Source: Mucilaginibacter sp. OK283 (lineage in GTDB: Bacteria > Bacteroidota > Bacteroidia > Sphingobacteriales > Sphingobacteriaceae). From it: a DNA stretch of 64,000 nucleotides. Shown piece after piece: positions 45,586-54,315 of this stretch. The notes under the pieces are model-generated. The model saw only the letters and a program-made list of their open reading frames with translations. It did not search any database and was not told the DNA's origin. The stretch spans positions 744,001 through 808,000 of the forward strand of contig NZ_FODR01000001.1 in assembly GCF_900110415.1 (NCBI RefSeq), written 5' to 3'. How positions within the stretch are numbered: position 1 is the first letter of the stretch; every line of letters starts with the position of its first letter. Both the position numbers and the translations under genes were made by a program.

Positions 45586-46442
45586 TGAAGCTATACAAAA
45601 TTGCCAAAGGCATCCTGCTGGAGCATGAAGGTGCCGCTTACATTATTGATGATAGTTGGGATAAACTGGTGAACCGCGATAACCTGGCCGCCTACCTGCA
45701 ATCCGTTATTGACGACACTACGCCGTTAACTGCCGGCGTACACCAGGAATTTACCAACAGCCAGGCGCTGCCGCCCATTGGCACGCAGGAGGTCTGGGCC
45801 GCGGGCGTAACCTATTTAAAAAGCCGCGACGCCCGGATGGAAGAATCGGAAAGCTCGGGCGGGGCCAGTTTGTACGATAAGGTTTATGATGCCCCCCGGC
45901 CCGAACTGTTTTTTAAAGCCACGCACTACCGGGTAAGTGGCCATGGCGGCGAGGTGTACATCCGCAAAGATTCTGAATGGAACGTGCCGGAACCCGAACT
46001 GACGCTGTACATCAACAGCAAAGGCAATATCCAGGGCTATACCATCGGCAACGATATGAGTTCGCGTAGTATTGAGGGCGAAAATGCCCTGTACCTGCCG
46101 CAAGCCAAAATCTACGAAAAAAGCGCCGCGCTCGGCCCATGCTTATATGTAAGTGCAGAACCATTGCCTGCCGATTCGGCCATCAAACTGCTCATCAAAA
46201 GGGATGGTGCTGCGGTGTACCAGGATGAAACCACCATATCGCGCATTAAACGCTCTTTTACCGAACTGGCGGGCTATTTATATGCCGAGTGCGATTTTCC
46301 GCAGGGTTGTTACCTCATGACGGGTACGTGCCTGGTGCCGCCGCCAACGTTCACTTTGCAAGTAGGCGATGAAATTTATATCAGCATAGATCACATCGGC
46401 ACCATGATCAATACTATCGGTATTAACCCAAAACATAAATAA
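45585..46442 (+). CDS. Fumarylacetoacetate hydrolase-family protein
   Basis: A 285-residue protein. The FAH core is visible: EVWAAGVTYLKSRDAR, RPELFFKATHYRVSGHGGEVYIRKDSEWNVPEPELTLYINSKGNIQGYTIGNDMSSRSIEGENALYLPQAKIYEKSAALGPCL. The E-x-E and D metal ligands are in place. Members include hydrolases that cleave 2,4-diketo-3-deoxy sugar acids in L-fucose and L-rhamnose breakdown, which fits the neighbouring FucP-like transporter and SDR. Overlaps the previous stop by one base. Confidence 0.92.
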   Translation: MKLYKIAKGILLEHEGAAYIIDDSWDKLVNRDNLAAYLQSVIDDTTPLTAGVHQEFTNSQALPPIGTQEVWAAGVTYLKSRDARMEESESSGGASLYDKVYDAPRPELFFKATHYRVSGHGGEVYIRKDSEWNVPEPELTLYINSKGNIQGYTIGNDMSSRSIEGENALYLPQAKIYEKSAALGPCLYVSAEPLPADSAIKLLIKRDGAAVYQDETTISRIKRSFTELAGYLYAECDFPQGCYLMTGTCLVPPPTFTLQVGDEIYISIDHIGTMINTIGINPKHK

Positions 46443-46446
46443 GCCA

Positions 46447-47664
46447 ATGAGGAATTTGAAGATAGCTTATTTTATGCTGATAGCTGCAAGCCTTAATTCC
46501 TGCACCATGCGAATGCCGGATGCCTTACCCGGAGAATTTCGTTATGATCGTCTCTTTTTAGAAAAACACGATAAAGGCCTTATTCTTTTAACCACCAAAG
46601 ATTTAAATGGTGCAATCATCGTATCGCCAAAATACCAGGCCAAGGTGTTTACATCAACAGCTGATGGGGTTACCTTCGGGAAAAGTTTTGGCTGGATAAA
46701 ATACGAAACCTTCGACCTGAAACAAGCCGACCCGCACATGAACGCTTTTGGCGGCGAAGACAGGCTTTGGCTTGGCCCCGAGGGCGGCATGTTCTCGCTG
46801 TTCTTTAAACCGGGTACCAAAATGGAATTTGCTAACTGGCACACCCCGGCCGCGGTTGATAACGAAAGCTGGGAATTGGTTTCCTCATCGGATAAAAAGG
46901 TATCCATGAGTAAAACTACCCGGTTGCAAAACTACGCGGGAACTCAGCTGGATATCAAGCTCGACAGGGATATCGAGATCATGGAACCCGAAGTGATTAA
47001 CCGGTTGCTGGGCATCAGCCCTGATTCTGCTATAAAACTGGTTGGCTTCAGCACCATAAACACCATTACCAACACAGGCAGCACAGCCTGGGACGAAACC
47101 ACCGGCGCGCCCTGCCTATGGAACCTTGATATGTTTACCCCATCGCCCAAAACAGTTATAGTGGTGCCTTACGTAGATAACGCCACCGGTAAGGTTGCCA
47201 CCACCAATTACTTTGGCGAGATTGCTAACGACCGCATCACCTACAACAAAGGCATCCTGTTGTTTAAAGCCGATGGCAAATCGCGCGGCAAGCTGGGCAT
47301 CCCGCCAAACCGGGCCAAAAACATGGCCGGAAGCTATGATGGCAGTAACCGGGTGTTAACCATCACGGTTTTTGATATTGACAGCAGCGTCAAATACCTT
47401 AACCAGGAGTGGAAAACCGATGCCGCCCCCTTCAGCGGCGATGCCGTAAACGCCTATAACGATGGCCCGCTGGCAGATGGCAAACAGATGGGCCCTTTTT
47501 ACGAAATTGAAAGTGTATCGCCCGCCGCGTTTTTAAAACCAGGTCAAAAATTAACACACAAGCACAGCGTATTCCACTTTACCGGAGACGAAAAAGCGCT
47601 TAACACCATCGCCCTGAAAACGCTGGGTGTTTCAATAAAAGATATTACACCAGCATTAAAATAA
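46447..47664 (+). CDS. DUF6786-like lipoprotein, 405 residues
   Basis: MRNLKIAYFMLIAASLNSC is a lipoprotein signal with the acceptor Cys at residue 19. The remainder is beta-rich, with NAFGGEDRLWLGPEGGMFSLFFKPG, TNTGSTAWDETTGAPCLWNLDMF and a late HKHSVFHFTGD. I believe this is the DUF6786 family, seen in sugar-degradation loci; its biochemistry is unknown. It starts 4 bp after the FAH stop, so it is in the operon. Confidence 0.8.
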   Translation: MRNLKIAYFMLIAASLNSCTMRMPDALPGEFRYDRLFLEKHDKGLILLTTKDLNGAIIVSPKYQAKVFTSTADGVTFGKSFGWIKYETFDLKQADPHMNAFGGEDRLWLGPEGGMFSLFFKPGTKMEFANWHTPAAVDNESWELVSSSDKKVSMSKTTRLQNYAGTQLDIKLDRDIEIMEPEVINRLLGISPDSAIKLVGFSTINTITNTGSTAWDETTGAPCLWNLDMFTPSPKTVIVVPYVDNATGKVATTNYFGEIANDRITYNKGILLFKADGKSRGKLGIPPNRAKNMAGSYDGSNRVLTITVFDIDSSVKYLNQEWKTDAAPFSGDAVNAYNDGPLADGKQMGPFYEIESVSPAAFLKPGQKLTHKHSVFHFTGDEKALNTIALKTLGVSIKDITPALK

Positions 47665-47701
47665 AAGCAACCCAATAAACCAATTATAACAAAAAACAAC
47701 T

Positions 47702-48979
47702 ATGTCGAAAAATAAAAATACGCTTGCTGTGGTCTTAATAACATCCCTGTTCTTTATCTGGGGTTTTGCGTTAAATCTTAACCCGATACTGATACCGCAC
47801 TTAAAAAAAGCCTGCCAGCTAAGTGATCTGCAATCATCACTGGTAGATTCCGCGGCGTATTTTGCTTACTTTTTGTTGCCGATACCAGCTGCCCAGTTTA
47901 TGAAACGTTATGGTTATAAAGGGGGCATCCTGTTTGGTTTAATCCTTTTTTCGGTTGGTGCATTCCTGTTTTTCCCGGCATCAATTGTGCGTAACTACGC
48001 GTTTTTCCTGGGGGCGTTGTTCATCATATTTTCGGGTGCTGCCTTTTTAGAAACCGCGGCCAATCCATACATCAGCGTATTAGGAGATCCGGAGAGTGCT
48101 ACGCAACGTATAAACTTTGCACAAACGTTTAACGGCCTTGCAGCGGTATTGGCATCTTATTTAGGAGGCAAGGCTATACTATCGGGCAAAGTGCTTACGC
48201 CCGACCAGGAGAAGGCCATGTCATCACTTCAACTGAATAACTATTTAAATAAAGAGGCTTCATCTGTACAATTGCCCTTTCTGATCATCGCAGTTACAGT
48301 GCTTATAGTGGCTATCTTGTTATGGCGTACGCATTTGCCCGAAATTGTTGAAGAAGGCGAAGGCCTGCCACAGCACGAAGACCGCACTTTTTTGGAGCGT
48401 ATTGCCGACTTATTGAACGAAAAAGGTTTAAGGTTTGGGGTAGTAGCGCAATTTTTTTATGTAGGCGGGCAGGCCTGTGTAGGAAGTTTTCTAATCCGTT
48501 TTTCTGAAAGAGTAGCGGGCGTAGATGAGGCAGCGGCCAATAATTACCTTACTATGGCCCTTTTTGCATTTCTGGCAGGCCGGTTTATTGGCACTTTCCT
48601 GATGACATTTATCAACCCGGTAAAACTGCTGGCTATTTATGGTATCACCAATGTGGCACTTATTGTGCTTTCGGTGTTTTTACACGGTAAGTTCCCGGTT
48701 TACGCGTTAATTGGGGTAGAGTTTTTTATGTCCATCATGTTCCCTACTATATTCTCGTTAAGTATCCGCGGATTGGGGGCCAAAACCAAAGAGGGTTCAT
48801 CACTGGTGATCATGGCTATAGTAGGCGGTGCTATTTTCCCGCCGATAATGGGCAAATTATCTGATATGACCAATATCCAGATTGCGTACCTGGTACCGGC
48901 GGCCTGCTTTTTGTTTGTTTTTTACTTTGCCATGCGCAATTTAAAAGTGAAAGAAGTGAAACTTACCGTATCCCACTAA
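47702..48979 (+). CDS. FucP-like sugar:H+ symporter (MFS)
   Basis: A 425-residue major facilitator protein with twelve predicted helices. LITSLFFIWGFALNLNPILIPHLKKACQLSDLQSSLVDSAAYFAYFLLPIPAAQFMKRYGYKGGILFGL is the N-terminal FHS-type signature. Such transporters bring in L-fucose, glucose/galactose or related sugars. Its place between the FAH/DUF6786 genes and the SDR supports uptake of the sugar used by this operon. Confidence 0.93.
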   Translation: MSKNKNTLAVVLITSLFFIWGFALNLNPILIPHLKKACQLSDLQSSLVDSAAYFAYFLLPIPAAQFMKRYGYKGGILFGLILFSVGAFLFFPASIVRNYAFFLGALFIIFSGAAFLETAANPYISVLGDPESATQRINFAQTFNGLAAVLASYLGGKAILSGKVLTPDQEKAMSSLQLNNYLNKEASSVQLPFLIIAVTVLIVAILLWRTHLPEIVEEGEGLPQHEDRTFLERIADLLNEKGLRFGVVAQFFYVGGQACVGSFLIRFSERVAGVDEAAANNYLTMALFAFLAGRFIGTFLMTFINPVKLLAIYGITNVALIVLSVFLHGKFPVYALIGVEFFMSIMFPTIFSLSIRGLGAKTKEGSSLVIMAIVGGAIFPPIMGKLSDMTNIQIAYLVPAACFLFVFYFAMRNLKVKEVKLTVSH

Positions 48980-49012
48980 CAATAAAAATTTTACAACGAA
49001 TACCCATATACC

Positions 49013-49801
49013 ATGAATTTACAACTCACAGATAAAGTAATTATAGTAACAGGCGGCGCAAAAGGTATAGGCGAGGGCATTGTGAAAGTTTTGGCTGCCG
49101 AGGGCGCCATTCCGGTTATTATAGGCCGCAGCGAGGCGGATAACCTTAAAGTGGTTCATGAAATTGAAGCCGCCGGTGGCAGGGCATTTCAGGCTGCCGC
49201 CGAACTTACCGATCCTAAGGCTAACCAAAATGCCATTGATGCAACCATAGATAAATATGGTCGTATAGATGGCCTGGTAAATAACGCCGGCGTAAATGAT
49301 GGTGTAGGCCTGGAAGATGGCAACTACGAAGCCTTCATAGCATCGCTGCATAAAAATGTGGTACACTATTACCTGATGGCCCATTATGCCCTACCCGAAC
49401 TCATCAAATCCAAAGGTGCTATCGTCAATATCACCTCCAAAACTGCCGACACCGGACAGGGTCATACCTCGGGATACGCCGCGGCAAACGGCGGGCGTAA
49501 CGCTTTAACCCGCGAATGGGCTGTGGAGCTGTTGAAATATGGCATCCGTGTAAACGCCGTTGTGGTGGCCGAGTGCTGGACCCCATTGTACGAAACCTGG
49601 CTAAACAAAATGGCCGACCCGGAAGCCAAACTACAAGAAATTCAATCAAAAATCCCCCTGGGTAACCGCATGACCACCGCCGAGGAACTGGCCAACACCA
49701 CTGCCTTCCTGCTCTCGCCCGTATCCAGCCACACCACCGGCCAACTGGTATACGTCGACGGCGGGTACACGCATTTGGATAGGGCGCTCGCTAACGCTTA
49801 A
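49013..49801 (+). CDS. SDR-family dehydrogenase (L-fucose dehydrogenase-like)
   Basis: A 262-residue short-chain dehydrogenase. Cofactor motif GGAKGIGEG near the start, NNAG at about 92-95, ITSKTADTG, and the active-site region SGYAAANGGRNALTREWAVEL. The residue four after the Tyr is Asn, where the classical YxxxK motif has Lys; the codon is AAC, so a one-base read error to Lys is possible but not required. YVDGGYTHLD closes the protein. It is the last gene of the operon and is followed by a strong terminator. It probably oxidises a sugar or a deoxy sugar acid. Confidence 0.9.
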   Translation: MNLQLTDKVIIVTGGAKGIGEGIVKVLAAEGAIPVIIGRSEADNLKVVHEIEAAGGRAFQAAAELTDPKANQNAIDATIDKYGRIDGLVNNAGVNDGVGLEDGNYEAFIASLHKNVVHYYLMAHYALPELIKSKGAIVNITSKTADTGQGHTSGYAAANGGRNALTREWAVELLKYGIRVNAVVVAECWTPLYETWLNKMADPEAKLQEIQSKIPLGNRMTTAEELANTTAFLLSPVSSHTTGQLVYVDGGYTHLDRALANA

Positions 49802-49832
49802 GGGAAGAATCAAGAGTTAAGATATTTTGCCC

Positions 49833-49873
49833 GTCAAGCCGGTCCCTTCGATAACGGGCCGGCTTGACTTTTT
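49833..49873 (+). terminator. Terminator of the sugar operon
   Basis: Perfect 10-bp arms GTCAAGCCGG (49833-49842) and CCGGCTTGAC (49859-49868), then TTTTTC. It separates the SDR gene from the convergent LLM oxidoreductase gene; TTGAC and A-rich sequence on the other side could serve it too. Confidence 0.8.
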
Positions 49874-49896
49874 CTTTCCCACTCACAACTCACTAC

Positions 49897-50904
49897 TCAC
49901 CCCTTCACCACCTCCGCAAATAGCTTATACGATTTCAGCTTCGCTCCATGATCGTAAATATGCGATGTTGCCATAATCTCATCTATCCCGTTTTGTTCCA
50001 CAAAATCGGTTAGCATGGCGGTAATTTTTTGCCTGTTGCCTATGAACGAGTAGGCCAGCATCTGCATCACGGCTTCTTCTTCAAACACGTTCCAGATGTG
50101 GGCCATACTTTCAACCGGGGGTTGTAGCAGGCGGCGTTTGCCGGTAACAATGCCCATAAACATTTGCTTTACGCTGCTGGCCAGGTATTCGGCTTCCTCG
50201 TCGGTATCGGCGGCTACTACGTTTACGCAGGCCATTACGTAGGGCTGCTGCAATACTGCCGATGGTTTAAAATTATCGCGGTATATTTTAATGGCCTCCT
50301 TAAAGTAAGCAGGCGCAAAGTGACTGGCGAAGGCATAGGGCAAACCCTTGGCCGCGGCAAGCCTGGCGCTATCCGTGCTCGAACCTAATATCCATATTGG
50401 TATATCCAGCCCCTCGCCTGGGATAGCGCGGACTTTGGCGTCGGCATTATCGGCCGAAAAATATTTTTGCAACGCCTCCACATCCCGGGGGAAGTAAAAC
50501 GACGCGTTCATATTATCGCCCCTGATGGCCGCGGCGGTAACCTGGTCGGTGCCGGGCGCGCGGCCAAGGCCAAGGTCAATCCGGTTGGGGTAAAGGGTGG
50601 CCAGGGTGCCAAACTGCTCGGCAACTACCAGCGGCGAATGATTCGGCAGCATAATGCCGCCCGAACCCACGCGGATGGCCTGCGTATTGCCCGCCACATA
50701 ACCAATCAATAACGACGTGGCCGAACTGGCCACACTAATCATATTATGATGCTCGGCAAACCAGTAACGGGTATAGCCCAGCTGCTCGGCCTGCCGCGCG
50801 TTTTGCAGGCTGTTATGGTAAGTATCGGCAATGGGGTGCCCCTCAACTACCGTAGCCAAATCCAGTACCGAATAAGCCAGCTTATCCAATGTTTTTAAAC
50901 TCAT
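49897..50904 (-). CDS. LLM-class flavin-dependent oxidoreductase
   Basis: A 335-residue luciferase-like monooxygenase. YTRYWFAEHHNMISVASSATSLLIGYVAGNTQAIRVGSGGIMLPNHSPLVVAEQFGTLATLYPNRIDLGLGRAPGTD is the conserved core of the alkanal-monooxygenase-type family with a reduced-flavin site. LGRAPGTD and LGSSTDSARLAA are typical. Substrate unknown. Transcribed alone, convergent with the sugar operon. Confidence 0.92.
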   Translation of the reverse strand: MSLKTLDKLAYSVLDLATVVEGHPIADTYHNSLQNARQAEQLGYTRYWFAEHHNMISVASSATSLLIGYVAGNTQAIRVGSGGIMLPNHSPLVVAEQFGTLATLYPNRIDLGLGRAPGTDQVTAAAIRGDNMNASFYFPRDVEALQKYFSADNADAKVRAIPGEGLDIPIWILGSSTDSARLAAAKGLPYAFASHFAPAYFKEAIKIYRDNFKPSAVLQQPYVMACVNVVAADTDEEAEYLASSVKQMFMGIVTGKRRLLQPPVESMAHIWNVFEEEAVMQMLAYSFIGNRQKITAMLTDFVEQNGIDEIMATSHIYDHGAKLKSYKLFAEVVKG

Positions 50905-51127
50905 ATCACAAATTTAAACCTAAACCAGGCAGGTATGCGAAACGGCACGACAGATATGACTTTGGCTAAACAATAGCCTCCTCATGACCACCATGGAAGG
51001 GAGACATCCGGGAGCCCCGAAATTGAGATGGGCCTTGCATGATAAAATTTTGCGAAATTCTGACTGGGCGGGGACGTATACCGCATGGCTACGATTCGAC
51101 GCACCACGCTCAGAGATATTATTGCGC

Positions 51128-52621
51128 TTAGTTATTATCCTGTACCAGCGTCAGCGCCACTTCGTAAGCTGTTTTTTTCTCGCGCCGTGCTATCAGCCAG
51201 GCTATAAAGCTTAGCGTGAAAATGTCGTTATTTTCTGGCTTATCAAGCAGGTTTAAAGCCTGGTCACGGTACGTGGTTTCAAAAACCACATCAGGCTTTT
51301 GCAGGTATTTTTCTACCAACTTCAGGAATATCAGTACCCGCTCCTCCGAAGTTTTTAACAGGTACTTCCTATACCGCCGCCTGAAGCTGTTTAGCCGCGA
51401 CATAGCAACGTCGATATTGGAGAACTGCGCGTGCACCAAAATTTCCATCAGGTTTTTGCGGATGGTCCATAACATGCCCATCTTTTTTTCGTACCAGGCA
51501 TCGGTTCGGGTAAGTAACATGAGTTGTTTTAAGCTCTGCTGGTTGTTGCACAGGGCCAAAAACATGGCCAGACATATGCGTACATCTTCTATGTCTTCCG
51601 GTTTGCTCCTGTTGTTGGTTTTGGCAAGCGATTCCTGTAGTATCCCTATGGCATCGTTGGCAAAGCCTGTAAAAAACAGGTTAAGGCCACGGAGTAACTG
51701 GTAACGTAAATAAAACACCGCATAGTAACGGCTATCCGTTTCCATCAGATCCATCTTTTCTTTTAACCAGGATGCGCTCCTGGCAAAATCCTTTTGCCGC
51801 AGGTGAAAGTTGGCCAAAAAGTACAGGATAGAGATATGATAAAACAGGTACGACTGCTTTTTACCCGCCTGGCCCTGCATAAACTCATCCGTGCGTTTAA
51901 CGTAGCGCTCTATCAGTCCATAATTTTGCTGTATAGCCGCGTATTCATTGGCAATGAAAAGGATCTGGTAGATCGATTTATAGGTCATCAGGTCCTGGGC
52001 CGAGATTTTGTATTTCCTGATGGTGGTGATCACCAGGCTGGTCAAATTCACTATCTTCCCTTGCAGGTGTATCGCCTGTAGTTCCTGCCTCAAAAAAGCA
52101 TAGGCTATGTTTAGCTTAGCCTCGCGTTGCATGTGTAATTGGTTCTGCATAAAGCGCGCGGTGAGGGCATCCAGGTCTTCGGCCCCCTCCAGATGGGCAT
52201 ACTGCAGCTTCAACAGCAAAAGCTCGTTCAATAAATTAAACTGCTCCAAATGGCTGGCCAGTTTTTCGGCCTTGTCCAAACATTTAAAGGCTACCTTAAC
52301 CACATCATTCTCTAACAGAAAACGCCCTACCACCACCAGGCGCAAGGCGTCGTAAGTTTCGGCGTGGCTGCTTTCGAAGGTTTTTTGCGATAAAAACAGC
52401 AGCAAATTATCCTGCAATCTTTTGCGTAATGCATGGTAAGCATCCTTATTTTTTCCGGGCTTGTATAGTTTATTTATGCCAGCTATATCGTCAGTTTCTA
52501 TTAAATAAAGTAGGGCCAGGTTTTTTACGTCATCCCTTTTGTTTTTGCGCTGTAAAAACTGCCTGAAAAGTGCTTTATCAGTATTATTGAGCAGGTTAAC
52601 TAACTCCGATAGTGAGTCCAT
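51128..52621 (-). CDS. Hypothetical helical-repeat protein, 497 residues
   Basis: An almost all-helical protein without signal peptide or membrane helix. The pattern of short amphipathic helices (AEKLASHLEQFNLLNELLLLKLQYAHLEGAEDLDA, SWLKEKMDLMETDSRYYAVFYLRYQLLRGLNLFF) suggests a TPR-like solenoid. I do not recognise a named family; this type is frequent in Bacteroidota. It is divergent from the YiaAB gene. Confidence 0.7.
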   Translation of the reverse strand: MDSLSELVNLLNNTDKALFRQFLQRKNKRDDVKNLALLYLIETDDIAGINKLYKPGKNKDAYHALRKRLQDNLLLFLSQKTFESSHAETYDALRLVVVGRFLLENDVVKVAFKCLDKAEKLASHLEQFNLLNELLLLKLQYAHLEGAEDLDALTARFMQNQLHMQREAKLNIAYAFLRQELQAIHLQGKIVNLTSLVITTIRKYKISAQDLMTYKSIYQILFIANEYAAIQQNYGLIERYVKRTDEFMQGQAGKKQSYLFYHISILYFLANFHLRQKDFARSASWLKEKMDLMETDSRYYAVFYLRYQLLRGLNLFFTGFANDAIGILQESLAKTNNRSKPEDIEDVRICLAMFLALCNNQQSLKQLMLLTRTDAWYEKKMGMLWTIRKNLMEILVHAQFSNIDVAMSRLNSFRRRYRKYLLKTSEERVLIFLKLVEKYLQKPDVVFETTYRDQALNLLDKPENNDIFTLSFIAWLIARREKKTAYEVALTLVQDNN

Positions 52622-52754
52622 ATCAATGTGTTAATGCGCATAAAGGTACATTAATTACCAAATTACATCGTCAGTAATTTACATAATATGATTTTAGCCG
52701 GCCGGTTTTACATCGCACATTTGCTTCCATATTAACAACTAAAACAAAACAAAC

Positions 52755-53225
52755 ATGGAACCGCTACAAAACAAAACAGACGAAAATTCAGCCTTTGGAA
52801 AATATGGCGACAAGATTAAAAGAAACCCGTTTAAACCCACTGCCGCCTTTATAGGGGCCTCGTGGTTTGCCTTATTGGTGGGCGTAATAGGTTACTGCGT
52901 TGGCTTATGGAACGCCACTATACAGCTGAACGAAAAAGGCTATTACTTCACCATTTTATTATTTGGCTTATTCGCCGTTATCTCGGTACAAAAAAGCGTA
53001 AGGGACAGATCCGAAGGGTTGGCCGTTACCGACCTATACTACGGCCTCAGCTGGTTTGCCACCATCGCGGCAATGGTTTTATTAACCATCGGCCTGTGGA
53101 ATGCAGATATCACCCGAAGCGAGAAAGGTTTCTACGCCATGGCATTTTGCCTCAGCATGTTCTCGGCCATTGCCGTCCAAAAAAACACCCGCGACGCCAA
53201 ACTGATAGACGATAAAGAACTGTAA
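52755..53225 (+). CDS. YiaA/YiaB-family inner-membrane protein
   Basis: A 156-residue protein with four hydrophobic segments in two tandem YiaAB two-helix units: AAFIGASWFALLVGVIGYCVGLWNATIQLNEKGYYFTILLFGLFAVISVQKSVRD and GLSWFATIAAMVLLTIGLWNADITRSEKGFYAMAFCLSMFSAIAVQKNTRD. Function is unknown in the family. A strong terminator follows. Confidence 0.93.
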   Translation: MEPLQNKTDENSAFGKYGDKIKRNPFKPTAAFIGASWFALLVGVIGYCVGLWNATIQLNEKGYYFTILLFGLFAVISVQKSVRDRSEGLAVTDLYYGLSWFATIAAMVLLTIGLWNADITRSEKGFYAMAFCLSMFSAIAVQKNTRDAKLIDDKEL

Positions 53226-53238
53226 CGTAGCGGTTACC

Positions 53239-53279
53239 ACCCCGCAGCGCCCTTGTTTAACAAGGCCTGCGGGGTTTTT
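53239..53279 (+). terminator. Strong terminator after the YiaAB gene
   Basis: ACCCCGCAG (53239-53247) pairs with CTGCGGGGT (53267-53275), extended by CCTTG/CAAGG inside, with a run of T following. Confidence 0.9.
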
Positions 53280-53474
53280 AAATGAATTTAATATCGAACA
53301 CCGAATATCCAATTTCGAATAATGAATTATAAAATCTCGGTGTTGGACATTCGATATTCAGTGTTCGATATTGTTTTTCACTTTGTCCCCCCTTCAAAAT
53401 CTTGCTACTTGATACTAAAAAGTGCTGAAGGAAAATATTTCCATATTAAAAATCTTGATACTTGATACTAAAAG

Positions 53475-53603
53475 GGGCAATACCTGCGGTCCGGGCTATG
53501 CGTTCATACGCCTGCAGGCATTACGCGCGGGGCCGGTACCCACTTCTATCCCTATTGCGGAGGAGGGCACAAGCGGTCCTTCCGAGTGCAGCCGCACAAC
53601 ACT
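53475..53603. repeat. Repeat A, copy 1
   Basis: About 129 bp starting GGGCAATACCTGCGGTCCGG and ending GCAGCCGCACAACACT. The first ~48 bp are identical to copy 2 at 55765, then the copies stay alike with small indels through CTATTGCGGA(G/C)GAGG and meet again at the end. The family is common in Sphingobacteriaceae genomes, where its translation (GPGYAFI...TSIPIAEEG) appears in spurious proteins. Confidence 0.85.
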
Positions 53604-53660
53604 ACGTCAAAGGGCGAATGGGTTTAATTGCGGGTGTGTGTACCGGTACGGATTGAAACA

Positions 53661-53720
53661 GGGTGACACGCCCTGGTACGGGGTGGTACGCCCTGAAACG
53701 GGGTGGTACAGGGTGGTACA
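53661..53720. repeat. Short tandem repeat (GGGTGGTAC)
   Basis: Two 20-bp units (GGGTG(A/G)(C/T)ACGCCCTG... at 53661 and 53681), followed by two 10-bp units GGGTGGTACA at 53701 and 53711. A minisatellite of unknown role, able to vary in copy number. Confidence 0.75.
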
Positions 53721-53777
53721 CTACCAATGGTTAATTTTTTTAATCCGGGCAAAATTTCGAATTGAGCCGGGCCGGCA

Positions 53778-53881
53778 TTATCACCGCACGCCCTCCGGTT
53801 GGCCCTCGCAGAAGCCGGGTATTATATAAATTTGCAACTAAAGCATATGTAAAACTCAAGCTTTGGCTGTTGTGGTGATAA
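53778..53881. repeat. Repeat B, copy 1
   Basis: A 104-bp unit with ends TTATCACC (53778-53785) and GGTGATAA (53874-53881). The interior is closely related to copy 2 (GTATTATATA(A/G)ATTTGCAACTAAAGCATATGTAAA). Its right end touches the EthD-like gene's 3' end. Confidence 0.85.
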
Positions 53882-53907
53882 CACCGGCCGGAAGCTAAAT
53901 GGTATGT

Positions 53908-54315
53908 TTACTTTATCACCTCACTTACCAAAATAACGGGAGTGATATTGGTATAATTTGGAAAATCGGCACGAATGGCATCTCTGTTTGGCGCGATAGC
54001 GGCTTGATAGTCGCTCAGGCTTTTTATATAAAATGTGCCAATAGCCATAAAAGGCAGCGGTTGGTTTGGGATACCACTGGCCATCCCTTTTTCGATGGTG
54101 TATTTAACCAAATTCGATCCTAAAAACCGCGCTACCATTGGCATGTGCTTAGTTTCATAATACTCCATATTAAAGGTTTTACCTTCGGCATAAGGGTACA
54201 TCACAGATACTTTAATTAAACCTTTTTCAACAATAGTTACGTTCTGCTTGTCCTGGCTAAACACGGTAAAAGAAATGGTTAAAAGCAGGACTGATAAAAT
54301 TAGCCTTATTTTCAT
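53908..54315 (-). CDS. EthD-family protein, secreted
   Basis: A 135-residue protein with signal peptide MKIRLILSVLLLTISFTVFSQ. The EthD/ferredoxin-like fold is seen in LIKVSVMYPYAEGKTFNMEYYETKHMPMVARFLGSNLVKYTIEKG and IGTFYIKSLSDYQAAIAP. Relatives act with small hydrophobic compounds; the exported form here has no known role. Repeat B ends just after its stop codon. Confidence 0.88.
   Translation of the reverse strand: MKIRLILSVLLLTISFTVFSQDKQNVTIVEKGLIKVSVMYPYAEGKTFNMEYYETKHMPMVARFLGSNLVKYTIEKGMASGIPNQPLPFMAIGTFYIKSLSDYQAAIAPNRDAIRADFPNYTNITPVILVSEVIK

Larger units (their letters stand above)
53226..53907. other. Gene-poor, repeat-rich region, 682 bp
   Basis: No convincing gene. Contents in order: an intrinsic terminator (53239-53275), an inverted repeat ATATCGAACACCGAATATC/GATATTCAGTGTTCGATAT (53291-53309 / 53354-53372), a direct repeat CTTG(C/A)TACTTGATACTAAAA (near 53402 and 53454), repeat A (53475-53603), a short tandem array (53661-53720), and repeat B (53778-53881). 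Open frames through it are translated repeat. Confidence 0.75.

Noticed and set aside
53661..53720. GGGTGGTAC units as a CRISPR array
   Set aside because: The units are 10-20 bp, adjacent without unique spacers, and no cas gene is present.
53422..53829. A 135-residue open frame in the repeat region
   Set aside because: Most of it is the translation of repeat A (CGPGYAFI, TSIPIAEEG) and of the tandem array. It has no domain, no signal, and ends within repeat B.
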